From: UBA11872 sp965198285
GTDB taxonomy: Bacteria; Chloroflexota; UBA11872
Assembly: GCA_965198285.1 (NCBI GenBank)
Contig: OZ240251.1
Location: 682,001 to 746,000, forward strand
Reading direction: 5' to 3'
Length of the DNA stretch: 64,000 nt
Position numbers and translations under genes: made by a program. The stretch's first letter is position 1. Every line of letters starts with the position of its first letter. The notes beneath the pieces were generated by a model. That model searched no databases and was not told the DNA's origin. It saw only the letters and a program-made list of their open reading frames with translations. Below are positions 1-7,264 of the stretch, one piece after another.

Positions 1-159
1 TTCCCGCGCTGTTGAATCAGCCCACCAGGAATAGAGGCCCGGTTTGCTGGCGGCAATAGGATCTGCTGGGAAAGTGCTCGGGTCTTCTGCGCGGGAACGG
101 TCCGAAAGTAAGTCAACGACATGATCGAAGTCGATCTGATTCGTACCCGACAGATTCAA
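1..159 (-). CDS. Partial GIY-YIG-like nuclease-family protein (N-terminus only)
   Basis: An open frame on the minus strand runs off the left edge, giving 53 residues. It starts at a TTG (157-159) that follows a strong GGAGG site, and no ATG is available. The visible end carries the motif PGLYSWWAD near residues 41-49. This resembles the first strand of GIY-YIG-type proteins, where a P-G-(L/V)-Y-(S/A)-W-W segment precedes an (I/V)Y(A/V)GQAG segment that would lie outside the window. It lies 52 bp downstream of the duplicated-domain gene on the same strand, so the two may be cotranscribed. The family call rests on one motif and is tentative; that this is a real coding start is more secure. Confidence 0.45.
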   Translation of the reverse strand, partial: MNLSGTNQIDFDHVVDLLSDRSRAEDPSTFPADPIAASKPGLYSWWADSTARE

Positions 160-211
160 CCGTCTACCTCCAGGGACTGTCGTAACAAGCGATCCACCGC
201 CGAGTGGCCGA

Positions 212-802
212 TCATCCGGCAGCGGTCAAACCTGAGCTTTTCGTCCCTTTGGCGATCAGGAAGTCCAACACGTCGGCGTCGTACTGCCACTGCGCAATCT
301 CGGCTGTCTCCCGGAACTCGCCGGTCGCGGTTCTTTCGAGCATCTGCTCAGTCGTCATCTCGTAGCGCAACTCGAACCGCCGAATCCGTCGGCGCAGCAT
401 GCGCTTGTGGTCGCTGAGCCGTCTGGGCTTTCCGTCCTTCGGAGGCTCACTCAACGCCCGGCGCTGCGTAGACGCCCTGACCGGAGGACCGCTAGTGGCG
501 TTCCGACGAGTACGCGCTGCGTGGCCGCGAGCATTTCTCGCGGTCGAGCCTGAGCCAGCCGTGCGTTTCGTCGCGTTGGCTTCCAGATCCGCCAATTCGT
601 CGGCGTCGTACTGCCATCTCGAGATCTCTGCCGTCTCCCGGAGCTCACCGCTGGCAGAGCGCTCAAGCATCCGCTCGGTCGTCATTTCGTAGCGCAACTC
701 AAACCGCTGGATGCGACGCCGCAGGGTGCGTTTGTAGTCGCTGAGTCGACGGACCTTCAAGGCCTTCGGAAGGTTGTTCAACTCCCCGTTCCTCGTAGAC
801 AT
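212..802 (-). CDS. Protein with a tandemly duplicated antitoxin-like domain
   Basis: This is a 196-residue protein made of two near-identical halves of about 58 residues, at roughly 18-75 and 126-183. Both contain RRLSD(Y/H)KR, RRI(Q/R)RFELRYEMTTE, LER, ETAEI and WQYDAD. A basic, low-complexity linker separates them. The half-unit (a helix with F-E-x-R-Y, then M-(T/S)-x-E-x(n)-G-E, then an acidic I-x-x-W segment) is reminiscent of small TumA-type antitoxins that pair with TumE (DUF6516) toxins, but no such toxin is visible. I chose the ATG at 802 over an upstream TTG at 832 because homology-like sequence begins only after it. The neighbour downstream is the partial GIY-YIG-like gene. Function is unknown; DNA or RNA binding is only suggested by the Arg-rich repeats. 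Confidence 0.7.
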   Translation of the reverse strand: MSTRNGELNNLPKALKVRRLSDYKRTLRRRIQRFELRYEMTTERMLERSASGELRETAEISRWQYDADELADLEANATKRTAGSGSTARNARGHAARTRRNATSGPPVRASTQRRALSEPPKDGKPRRLSDHKRMLRRRIRRFELRYEMTTEQMLERTATGEFRETAEIAQWQYDADVLDFLIAKGTKSSGLTAAG

Positions 803-900
803 CGCGACGTCACCACTGCCAACAGTTCCCAATCAAGATGCACCCAACAGTCCCCATCAGCAAGCCCTCACCCACCCCGTCTGCGGGACAACATTGGGCC

Positions 901-1878
901 TCAGTCGTCCCACGTAATCAACACCCCAAACGCCGACTCCGGATGGTCGTGCAGAAACCGAAACGCCTCTGGCGCCTGCTGGTAGGGGAAGCGGTGGGTG
1001 ACCATGCGTTCGGTGGCGATGCGGCCCTGGGTGAGCAGGTCCAGGGAGCGCGCTGAGGCCGCAATCCGGTCGCTGTCGGGCAGCGCGCCGCCGATCAGCC
1101 GCTTGCGCTGAATCTCGCTGGACAACAGCGGCAGCGGATCGTCTTCGTACAGCCCCACCACCTGCAGCAGGCCGCCAGTCGCCGTCATGCGCTGGGCCTG
1201 GTCGAAGGCCCGCAGTCCGGCCCGGCCGCCCACCGCGTAGATCACCACGTCGGCTCCGCGGCCGCCGGTCACCTCCAGCACCCGCGCCACGGGGTCTTCG
1301 TCCGCCGCGTTGATCACCTCGTCCGCTTCCAGCTCCGCCGCCTGCGCGCAGCGCATGGGCAGCGCGTCCACCGCCACCAGCCGGCCGTCGCCATTGGCTC
1401 GGGCGACCTGCAACATCAGGCTTCCCACCAGGCCCTGACCCACGATCACCACCGTGTCGTCCGACTGGATGTCGTCGTTTTCGATCCACATGACGGCGCT
1501 GGTGGTCAGTGGCCAGAAGGTAGCCTGCTCGAAGTCCAGCGCATCGGGGATGCGCACGATCTTCGGACCGTCAGATGGAGATTCGACCCGGCTGTCCTGC
1601 ACCACGAACTGCGCGTGCGGCCCGGACACCCCGACCCTGTCGCCTGGCGCGAACCCGTCGACCTCCGCGCCCACGGCGTCCACCACGCCGGCCACCGAGT
1701 ACCCCATAATCTGCGGATCCACGGCCTCCGGCCGGATGTAGCGTCGCCACAGTTCCGAGCCGCGGCTGATCAGGCTGCGCACGTTGCGCACCCGAACGTC
1801 GTGCGGACCCACCGCCGGAATGGGCGCGTCTTCCACCACCACGTTGAACTTGCCCTCGGGCTTCGCTACACGTTTCAT
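901..1878 (-). CDS. MDR-superfamily (zinc-binding dehydrogenase type) oxidoreductase lacking the zinc ligands
   Basis: At 325 residues this is a medium-chain dehydrogenase fold. A GroES-like N-terminal domain is followed by a Rossmann domain with VIVGQGLVGS near residue 143. The position where catalytic-zinc enzymes have C-G-(S/T)-D reads LISRGSELWRR, so the first zinc Cys is absent and a Ser-Arg-Gly-Ser-Glu replaces it. Family knowledge suggests NAD(P)H-dependent chemistry without zinc, often in sugar or inositol-like catabolism. It lies 29 bp downstream of a Gfo/Idh/MocA gene on the same strand and is probably cotranscribed. The paralogue at 54186-55193 has a similar substitution. The substrate cannot be read from sequence. 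Confidence 0.88.
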   Translation of the reverse strand: MKRVAKPEGKFNVVVEDAPIPAVGPHDVRVRNVRSLISRGSELWRRYIRPEAVDPQIMGYSVAGVVDAVGAEVDGFAPGDRVGVSGPHAQFVVQDSRVESPSDGPKIVRIPDALDFEQATFWPLTTSAVMWIENDDIQSDDTVVIVGQGLVGSLMLQVARANGDGRLVAVDALPMRCAQAAELEADEVINAADEDPVARVLEVTGGRGADVVIYAVGGRAGLRAFDQAQRMTATGGLLQVVGLYEDDPLPLLSSEIQRKRLIGGALPDSDRIAASARSLDLLTQGRIATERMVTHRFPYQQAPEAFRFLHDHPESAFGVLITWDD

Positions 1879-1907
1879 GGCGCCCTCCCTGCAGCGGCTC
1901 GCTGCAA

Positions 1908-2909
1908 CTACCCGCTAAGCGCGACCCACTCGCCACGCCGCGCGCTCGCGCGAACAGCGTCCAGCACCCGCATCTGGCGGATGGCCTCGTCGCCGTCCAC
2001 CAGGGGCGCCGCCTCCCCGCGGATCGCGTCTCCCAGATTCTCGACCTCGGCCTGGTACGTGTCGAACGGCGGAAACCGCTCGGTCACGGTCCCGCCGGAC
2101 GTTTGGATCTCGATGCTGGTCGATTCCCCAGTTGCCAGCACATGACGCTCGACGCGCAGGGTTCCCTCGGTGCCGATCAACTCCAGGAAATGCCGCCGCC
2201 AGATCTGGAAACTGAACGCCATCACTGCCGCCCGACCCCCGTCGAACTCCAGCACCGCGTTACCGTCAAAGTCCACGCCAAACTCCGGGTCATTCGTCAT
2301 CCGCGCCGCCAGCCGCCGCGGCTCGCCGCCCATGTGCAGGCGGCTCACGCTCACGCAGTAGGTCCCCAGATCGCCCAGCGCCCCGCCGGCCAGTTCGGCC
2401 GAAAGCCGCACGTTGGCCGGGTCACGCGTGATGGGGAAGCAGAACGCCGTGTTGACCTGCCGCAGATCGCCAATCGCACCCTCAGCCACCAGCTGGCGCA
2501 GCCGAGCGTGCCGCGGGTCATAGCGGTACATGAAGCCCTCGATCAGTTGCACCCCCGCCTCCCGGCAGACGTCAACCATCTCCACCGCCTCGGCCGCGTC
2601 CACCGCAAACGGCTTGTCCACCAGCACGTGCTTACCCGCCCGAGCGGCGGCCATGACCCACCGGTGATGTAGCGACGTCGGCAAAGGGATGTACACCGCG
2701 TCGATCTCCGCATCCGCCAGCAACTCTTCATACGACCCATACGCCGTCGGAATCTCCAGGTCCGCCGCAAACCCCCGCGCCCGCTCCAGCGACCGGCTCG
2801 CCACCGCCCGCAACACCCCGTTCCGAGCCCCCTGAATCCCCGGCCCCACCGACCGCCGCGCAATCCGCGCCGTCGACAATATCCCCCAGCGGACCTGAGA
2901 ATTGCTCAC
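1908..2909 (-). CDS. Gfo/Idh/MocA family oxidoreductase
   Basis: This is a 333-residue NAD(P)-dependent sugar-type dehydrogenase. The N-terminal nucleotide motif is GILSTARIA (residues 9-17), the catalytic-lysine motif is DKPFAVD in place of the usual EKP, and IEGFMYRYDP follows. This set matches the dihydrodiol or xylose dehydrogenase-like branch of the family. The C-terminal alpha/beta substrate domain is complete. The start is GTG (2907-2909). It is the first gene of a two-gene operon with the MDR enzyme at 901-1878. Such pairs usually oxidise and reduce sugar-derived polyols; the exact substrate is unknown. Confidence 0.9.
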   Translation of the reverse strand: MSNSQVRWGILSTARIARRSVGPGIQGARNGVLRAVASRSLERARGFAADLEIPTAYGSYEELLADAEIDAVYIPLPTSLHHRWVMAAARAGKHVLVDKPFAVDAAEAVEMVDVCREAGVQLIEGFMYRYDPRHARLRQLVAEGAIGDLRQVNTAFCFPITRDPANVRLSAELAGGALGDLGTYCVSVSRLHMGGEPRRLAARMTNDPEFGVDFDGNAVLEFDGGRAAVMAFSFQIWRRHFLELIGTEGTLRVERHVLATGESTSIEIQTSGGTVTERFPPFDTYQAEVENLGDAIRGEAAPLVDGDEAIRQMRVLDAVRASARRGEWVALSG

Positions 2910-3026
2910 AATTGCAAAGCGCTATCGCGCGTGTGAAGTAATGATTGCAAATAGGGTTGCAGGCATTGATTGAGTCGCCTATGCTGGTTCTGTAGCGCGA
3001 GGTGCGGCCAACGCGGGAGAGTTCAA

Positions 3027-3677
3027 GTGGCTCCAGAGGTCAGCGTGGACGACGAAGTGTACGAATTCCTGAAGTCGCAGGCTGAGCCGTTTGTGGACAC
3101 GCCGAATTCCGTGCTGCGACGGCTCTTGGGACTTGCACCCACAGATGATCCCGACACGGATTCAGCCGTAGCCGCGAGGGGCACCGGCGGAACACAGGCA
3201 AGGTCTGGCGGGCCGTCAGTGCAACTGCGACGAAGCCGATCTGGCTACGGCAGGCGACCGGTAAGAGCTCCAAGTGGTTCGCTTCTCCCGTCTAGAGAGT
3301 ACACGCGTCCAGTATTGCAGGCTCTGGTGGACGCTGGGGGTTCAGCCCCGGCAGCCGTAATCGTGGAGGTTGTTGGTAAGCATCTGGGAGACCGGCTGAC
3401 GGAACTCGACCGCGGGCCACTCCAATCTGGAGAGGTCCGATGGAAAAATCGCACTCAGTTCGCGCGTCTACGACTGGTCCAGCGAGGGCTGCTCGCGAAG
3501 GACTCGCCTCCTGGAACTTGGGAGATTACAGAGGAGGGACGCGAGTATCTCAAGGAATTGGCCGGGCGAGAACGAGTCTCGAAGCGAGAACGGGAGCAGT
3601 CGAATGTCAGCGGCGGACATCCTGGAAAGTCCAATGTGTTATCTGACCGCCGGGATCCCAAACGGCGGAAAGCGTGA
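3027..3677 (+). CDS. RHH-like plus winged-helix (Mrr-N type) putative DNA-binding protein
   Basis: A 216-residue protein. I take GTG 3027 as the start because GGGAGAG lies just upstream and the recognisable sequence begins there. Residues about 5-36 form a short segment (VDDEVYEFLKSQAEPFVDTP followed by N-SVLRRLLGL) like the SeqA-N or RHH-type N-terminus of many restriction-linked proteins. A basic linker follows. Residues about 95-185 resemble the winged-helix Mrr N-terminal domain, which ends with WKNRTQFARLRLVQRGLL and W-EITEEGREYL. The tail is charged. No nuclease domain is present, so it may be a stand-alone regulator or the specificity half of a lost restriction protein. It stands alone, upstream of the tRNA-like pair. 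Confidence 0.75.
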   Translation: MAPEVSVDDEVYEFLKSQAEPFVDTPNSVLRRLLGLAPTDDPDTDSAVAARGTGGTQARSGGPSVQLRRSRSGYGRRPVRAPSGSLLPSREYTRPVLQALVDAGGSAPAAVIVEVVGKHLGDRLTELDRGPLQSGEVRWKNRTQFARLRLVQRGLLAKDSPPGTWEITEEGREYLKELAGRERVSKREREQSNVSGGHPGKSNVLSDRRDPKRRKA

Positions 3678-3864
3678 GTACGACTGCTTTCGGATCTGCG
3701 GGCATTTTGGCTAGGCGGAGTGGGATGGTCGAATGGTACTGGCTGAGCGTACACATCCAGGCGAGCATTGAGCCAGGCCAGAGCTTGAAGCGGGCAGATT
3801 CGCAATCTTGAGGCGACGCAGGGAGGACGCTATAGATCAACGCGCCTGACGGTGAGTAAAAGAT

Positions 3865-3896
3865 GGCGGGGCAGGAACTGTCATTCCCACCCCGCC
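3865..3896. other. Two-tier inverted repeat just upstream of the ACU tRNA
   Basis: GGCGGGG (3865-3871) pairs with CCCCGCC (3890-3896), and inside it GGAA (3874-3877) pairs with TTCC (3884-3887). The two stems are separated by a symmetric CA/CA internal loop and capped by a 6-nt loop. It ends 8 nt before the first tRNA base. It could be a processing hairpin, a terminator for upstream transcription, or an attachment-type site. There is no clear T-run. Confidence 0.5.
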
Positions 3897-3904
3897 TGTT
3901 TGCC

Positions 3905-3977
3905 GCCCACGTAGTTCAGCGGAAAGAACTCCCGGCTACTAACCGGGCTGTCGCAGGTTCGAATCCTGCCGTGGGCG
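3905..3977 (+). tRNA. tRNA with ACU anticodon on an Arg-like class I body
   Basis: A complete cloverleaf can be drawn with no mismatch. The acceptor is GCCCACG/CGTGGGC, the D stem GTTC/GAAC with GG in the loop, the anticodon stem CCCGG/CCGGG with loop CTACTAA, the variable loop has five bases, and the T arm is GCAGG-TTCGAAT-CCTGC. The anticodon is positions 3938-3940, ACU, which would pair with Ser AGU. The body is not a serine tRNA because it lacks the long variable arm. C35, U36, an A in the D loop near position 20 and discriminator G73 instead fit arginine tRNAs, so it looks like tRNA-Arg(UCU) with position 34 changed from U to A. CCA is not encoded in full (CCG follows). Either a non-standard tRNA or a recently altered copy. 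Confidence 0.7.
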
Positions 3978-3983
3978 CCGCAG

Positions 3984-4059
3984 GACCCTGTGGCGAAGTG
4001 GAAACGCGCGCCCCTTGCAAAGTGCGTACGCGTCGGTTCGATTCCGACCAGGGCCTCCA
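3984..4059 (+). tRNA. tRNA-Cys-like gene with abnormal anticodon arm
   Basis: It begins 6 nt after the ACU tRNA. Support comes from an acceptor GACCCTG/CAGGGCC with one A-C mismatch, the D region GTGGCGAAGTGG typical of Cys tRNAs, a perfect T arm GTCGG-TTCGATT-CCGAC, a U discriminator (4056, the main Cys identity base) and encoded CCA at 4057-4059. The sequence TTGCAAA looks like a Cys(GCA) anticodon loop. However, the five bases 5' of it do not pair with GTGCG on the 3' side, and pairing is restored only by CGCGC (4007-4011), which leaves a 10-nt loop. It is therefore either a degenerate tRNA or a variant with an enlarged anticodon loop. Read in normal register, the anticodon would be UGC (Ala). 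Confidence 0.45.
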
Positions 4060-4720
4060 CCGGTCCGACACACTACGGCTTGGCCGGTACCACGCCAACT
4101 ATCCTTGAACCGCTGCCGCGTCTTGTTCAGGGCGAATCTTCACGACAATCCGATCTCGTTCTGTTACCATGAGTGGTGGGTTGGGTGGGTAAGCGCAAGG
4201 CGCTCTCTCCAACCACAGCTATCGGCGTCAGCGACATTGCTTTGCGTAGTGGGCTCTCGCCGTGGTCGGCAGTATTGAAGCCGTCGCGCGCAGCACTGCC
4301 GGCCAGCCGAGAGTCTCGTGCCAAACGTGCATTGAGCAGTCCAAGTCATCGCGGCACCTTCGTGAAAGCACGAGCAAAGCACGCCACCGGTGGGCTAGGA
4401 CGTGACTGAGGCGTAAGGGCTAGCGCGCCTCGTACGGCTTTTCCCGAACATTGCTGGGAAATTCTAGGAGAGGTGAGTAATCTGTCTATTCTGGGCGGAA
4501 TTGACTTAGTAAAGGGAATTGTCGAGTGGAGATGGCCCTCAACATTCCGCCGACCTGGCTAAGTTCTTGAGATTATAGGGAGACTAAAGTACGGTGGTGG
4601 GCCACCTCGCAAAGCAGAGTAGGGCGTGTCTATAGGAACGGGCTGATGGACGCCTGAGGTTCTCGTTAGGCACTTGTGCGCGGTTCATCCAAAGCATACG
4701 AAAATTTGAGGTGTCGAGTC
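4060..4720. other. Gene-less stretch downstream of the tRNA pair
   Basis: About 660 bases with AT content above that of the neighbouring genes. Several short frames exist on both strands, but none has a recognisable motif, a good ribosome site or consistent codon use. I see no integrase remnant, rRNA or known riboswitch pattern. Confidence 0.4.
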
Positions 4721-5755
4721 TTAAGCTCGCTCTGGATACCCTCGCCGCCGCAGCGGCTTCCGCGGTTCGACCTCGGGGTTCATCGTGTCCCGCGGCCAAT
4801 ACCCCTGCGCAACCCAGGCCATCTGCTCGGCCGCCCCCTCGCCCACGCGGTGGACGCTCACTGACGTCGAGCCGCCGATGTGGGGAGTCCAGATGACGTT
4901 AGGCAGGTTGATCAGCGGCGTATCCGGCGTAGGCGGTTCCGACTCGAATACGTCCACCCCCGCCGCAGCAATGACCCCCGTCTCAAGCGCCGACACCAGC
5001 GCTGCTTCATCCATGATCGGCCCGCGTGAGACGTTGATCAGCGCGGCGGTGGACTTCATCCGGGCCAGCAGATCGGCGTCCACGAAGTGGTGAGTACGCG
5101 GTGTGTAGGGCAGGTGGACCGAGACGATGTCGGCCTGCTCAAAGGCCTCGTGCAGGTCCACCAACTCCACGCCCAGGCCTTGGGCTTCCCAGGGCGAGAC
5201 GGTGGGCGCGTAGGCGATGCAGCGCGTGCCGAAGGCCTGCGCCCGAACGGCCACCGCCCGGCCGATCCGGCCTAGCCCAATCAGCGCCAACGTGCTGGCC
5301 CTCATGTCGCCAATGTGGTCGACCCGCCGTTCCCACTCCGCGATGTTGCGGTGGCCAGCCGCCCACTCGCTCAGGATCCGAGGGATACGCCGCACCGCTC
5401 CCAGGATCAGGTACAGCGCCGTATCCGCCGTCTGCTCGGTCGCAAAGGTGGGGATGTTGCCCACCACCACCCCCGCCGCCGTGGCGGCCTGAATGTCCAC
5501 GTGGTCCACGCCCACGGTCGGAGCAATCACGCCCACCAGGTCTGGCAACTGCTCGAACGTGTGCAGGCGGTAGTGCCCATGCGAGTAAATCACGCCCTGG
5601 TAGCCCGAAAAGCGCTCCACGGCTTCCTCGTCGCTGGTCGGCGCCGGCACCACGTCCAGCGTGGCGCCAATGGCGTCCAGCGGCTGGCGGTGTTCGACCA
5701 CCCGCTCGTGGCGCAGGCCGTCGGTCAGGGCAACGCGGAACGAATCGTCGGACAT
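4721..5755 (-). CDS. D-isomer-specific 2-hydroxyacid dehydrogenase
   Basis: This 344-residue enzyme belongs to the phosphoglycerate/glyoxylate/formate dehydrogenase superfamily and interconverts 2-oxoacids and D-2-hydroxyacids with NAD(P). The Rossmann motif GLGRIG lies near residue 160. The catalytic set is visible: Arg in INVSRGP, Glu in VFESEPP and His in TPHIGG. The N-terminal lid has the usual GVIAPTVGVDHVD. The tail after the last helix is short and basic, and there is no ACT domain, so it is not a full-length SerA. It is transcribed alone. In this sugar-acid-degrading context a hydroxyacid reductase role fits, but the substrate is not determined. Confidence 0.92.
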   Translation of the reverse strand: MSDDSFRVALTDGLRHERVVEHRQPLDAIGATLDVVPAPTSDEEAVERFSGYQGVIYSHGHYRLHTFEQLPDLVGVIAPTVGVDHVDIQAATAAGVVVGNIPTFATEQTADTALYLILGAVRRIPRILSEWAAGHRNIAEWERRVDHIGDMRASTLALIGLGRIGRAVAVRAQAFGTRCIAYAPTVSPWEAQGLGVELVDLHEAFEQADIVSVHLPYTPRTHHFVDADLLARMKSTAALINVSRGPIMDEAALVSALETGVIAAAGVDVFESEPPTPDTPLINLPNVIWTPHIGGSTSVSVHRVGEGAAEQMAWVAQGYWPRDTMNPEVEPRKPLRRRGYPERA

Positions 5756-5825
5756 AGCAGAGCGGCCTCACACGGACAGGACGCCGAACCGTAACGCATC
5801 GGGGCGCCGTCACGCGCAACGGTCC

Positions 5826-6257
5826 TCAGTCCGCCTGGTCGCTGGCCTCGTTCCAGAGATGGCGGCCGGTGGCCAAGGCCAGGACGACGAAGAGTGCGTT
5901 AACAAGTGGGAAGTAGATCAGATGGGCCGTCACCGCGTCCCCGGTTTCGCTGGCGGGATTCAGCGTCCAGTACCACTCCCAGAGAATCAGCATCGTCAGC
6001 ACGATGGCCCCGTAGTAGGCGAAGGTTCCTCGCAGGTACTCGACGGCGGTGATGACCTCGCGCCCTGGATCGCGTCGCCGAATGAAGCCCACCACCAGCA
6101 TCACCAGCACCGCGGCGACCATGAACCAGTTCAAGATTTGCCAGATCGGGTACTGCGGCGCGCCGTCGTGGTAGACCGGCGTCAGGATGAAAGTCAGCGC
6201 GACGACGATACCCAGAGCCACCATAAGAATCGCCAGCAGCCGCTTCGCTATAACCAT
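5826..6257 (-). CDS. Small integral membrane protein, about four helices
   Basis: A 143-residue hydrophobic protein. Four membrane segments can be seen, near residues 7-27 (LLAILMVALGIVVALTFIL), 40-60 (ILNWFMVAAVLVMLVVGF), 80-98 (YGAIVLTMLILWEWYW) and 112-130 (IYFPLVNALFVVLALATG). A short basic loop RRRDPGRE follows the second helix. I start at ATG 6257, which has AGGG at a good distance, rather than at the TTG three codons earlier. No catalytic motif or named family is recognised. It is monocistronic, downstream in orientation from nothing obvious, and diverges from the RHH-GNAT operon. Confidence 0.75.
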   Translation of the reverse strand: MVIAKRLLAILMVALGIVVALTFILTPVYHDGAPQYPIWQILNWFMVAAVLVMLVVGFIRRRDPGREVITAVEYLRGTFAYYGAIVLTMLILWEWYWTLNPASETGDAVTAHLIYFPLVNALFVVLALATGRHLWNEASDQAD

Positions 6258-6431
6258 GATCGACAACCCTCATGAGACCTCAAACCAGCAGACGCGGCCA
6301 AGCCGCCGTCCGCCAATCGCCGCCCGGCGCAAGTCTATGCCCTCGCCGGTTCGGTTACGTTAAAACGACACGCCGACGTCCATGACGCACCTGAGGCAGA
6401 CTGTCGACGCTCGACGGTGTGCGGCGGTGTC

Positions 6432-6692
6432 ATGCGACGAATCCAGGTCAATCTCGGCGACGATGAGCACGCGCTTCTGGACCGAGTCGCCCGCGCCACC
6501 GGCGACTCGCGGTCTGAACTGATTCGTCGCGCCGTCCGACACACGTACGGAACGGCGTCGACCAAGAAGAAGCTCCAAGCGCTCCAAGACACCGCCGGCA
6601 CCTGGTCCAACCGCCAATTCACCGGCGCCCAATATGTGGACGCCATCCGCGGCGACCTCAACGACCGGCTGCGCAAGCTCGGGATGGAGTGA
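6432..6692 (+). CDS. Ribbon-helix-helix (CopG-type) DNA-binding protein
   Basis: An 86-residue protein starting MRRIQVNLGDDEHALLDRVA, the strand-helix of an RHH domain, followed by the second helix SRSELIRRAVRHTYG. A C-terminal extension of about 40 residues ends in LNDRLRKLGME. RHH proteins act as dimeric repressors or as antitoxins. The stop codon overlaps the start of the following GNAT gene (GTGA), so translation is coupled. An upstream GTG at 6417 is possible; I prefer the ATG that begins the conserved strand. The RHH-GNAT pairing resembles DUF1778/TacT-type toxin-antitoxin loci, but the GNAT here is larger than TacT. Confidence 0.85.
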   Translation: MRRIQVNLGDDEHALLDRVARATGDSRSELIRRAVRHTYGTASTKKKLQALQDTAGTWSNRQFTGAQYVDAIRGDLNDRLRKLGME

Positions 6693-7264
6693 AGCTGCAA
6701 GACGGGTCGCAGGCCACCGACGATGTGAGGGGCGATCGTGGCCTTCGATTGCCATGCGATTCGGATTGGACCCTTGAAACAGATCGGCTGCTACTGGCCC
6801 CGATGGGGGAAGGCGACAGCGACGTGCTCTTTGCGCTGCTGAAGGATCCCGAGATCCACGTCTTTACGGGAGGCCATCCGCCTGCAATGGCAGATGACCT
6901 CCGAGCAAAGATTCGTCGCCGGGAATCCCGCCGCTCGCCCCAACGCGATGAACTATGGCTGAACTGGACCTTGCGGCTTAAGGACGACCGGACCGTCGTG
7001 GGCTATGTGCAGGCAGGTGTGAAGGACGGCCAGGCTGATCTGGCCTGGGTAGTCGGCGCTCCGTTTCAGCGCCAGGGTTTCGCCTCCGAGGCAAGTCAAA
7101 GGGTGCTCGACTGGCTTCGTGACCACCTTCACGTGAGTGAGGTCCGCGCCAGCATCAACCCTGACCACACCGCCTCACAGAATGTGGCTCGGAAAATCGG
7201 ACTCCGCAATAGCCGGACGCGAACAGATGACGGAGAGCAAGTCTGGCGGGCCAACTTTCGGTGA
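6689..7264 (+). CDS. GNAT acetyltransferase, RimJ/RimL-like
   Basis: A 191-residue protein of the Acetyltransf_3 type. LETDRLLLAPM (about 29-39) is the usual first strand, DLAWVVGAPFQRQGFASEA (about 114-132) is motif A with the acetyl-CoA loop Q-R-Q-G-F-A, and ASINPDHTASQNVARKIGL (about 150-168) is the terminal strand-helix. It would transfer acetyl from acetyl-CoA to an amine such as a protein N-terminus or small amine. It starts with GTG overlapping the RHH stop, and its stop overlaps the next start (GTGA). The three genes therefore form a tightly coupled operon. The target is unknown. Confidence 0.88.
   Translation: MKLQDGSQATDDVRGDRGLRLPCDSDWTLETDRLLLAPMGEGDSDVLFALLKDPEIHVFTGGHPPAMADDLRAKIRRRESRRSPQRDELWLNWTLRLKDDRTVVGYVQAGVKDGQADLAWVVGAPFQRQGFASEASQRVLDWLRDHLHVSEVRASINPDHTASQNVARKIGLRNSRTRTDDGEQVWRANFR

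Noticed and set aside
4173..4409. Possible small gene downstream of the tRNA pair
   Set aside because: No motif, no ribosome site, and overlapping frames of equal length on both strands.
6689..7264. Calling the GNAT a TacT toxin
   Set aside because: It is longer and has RimJ/RimL-type motifs; only the RHH neighbour suggests toxin-antitoxin.
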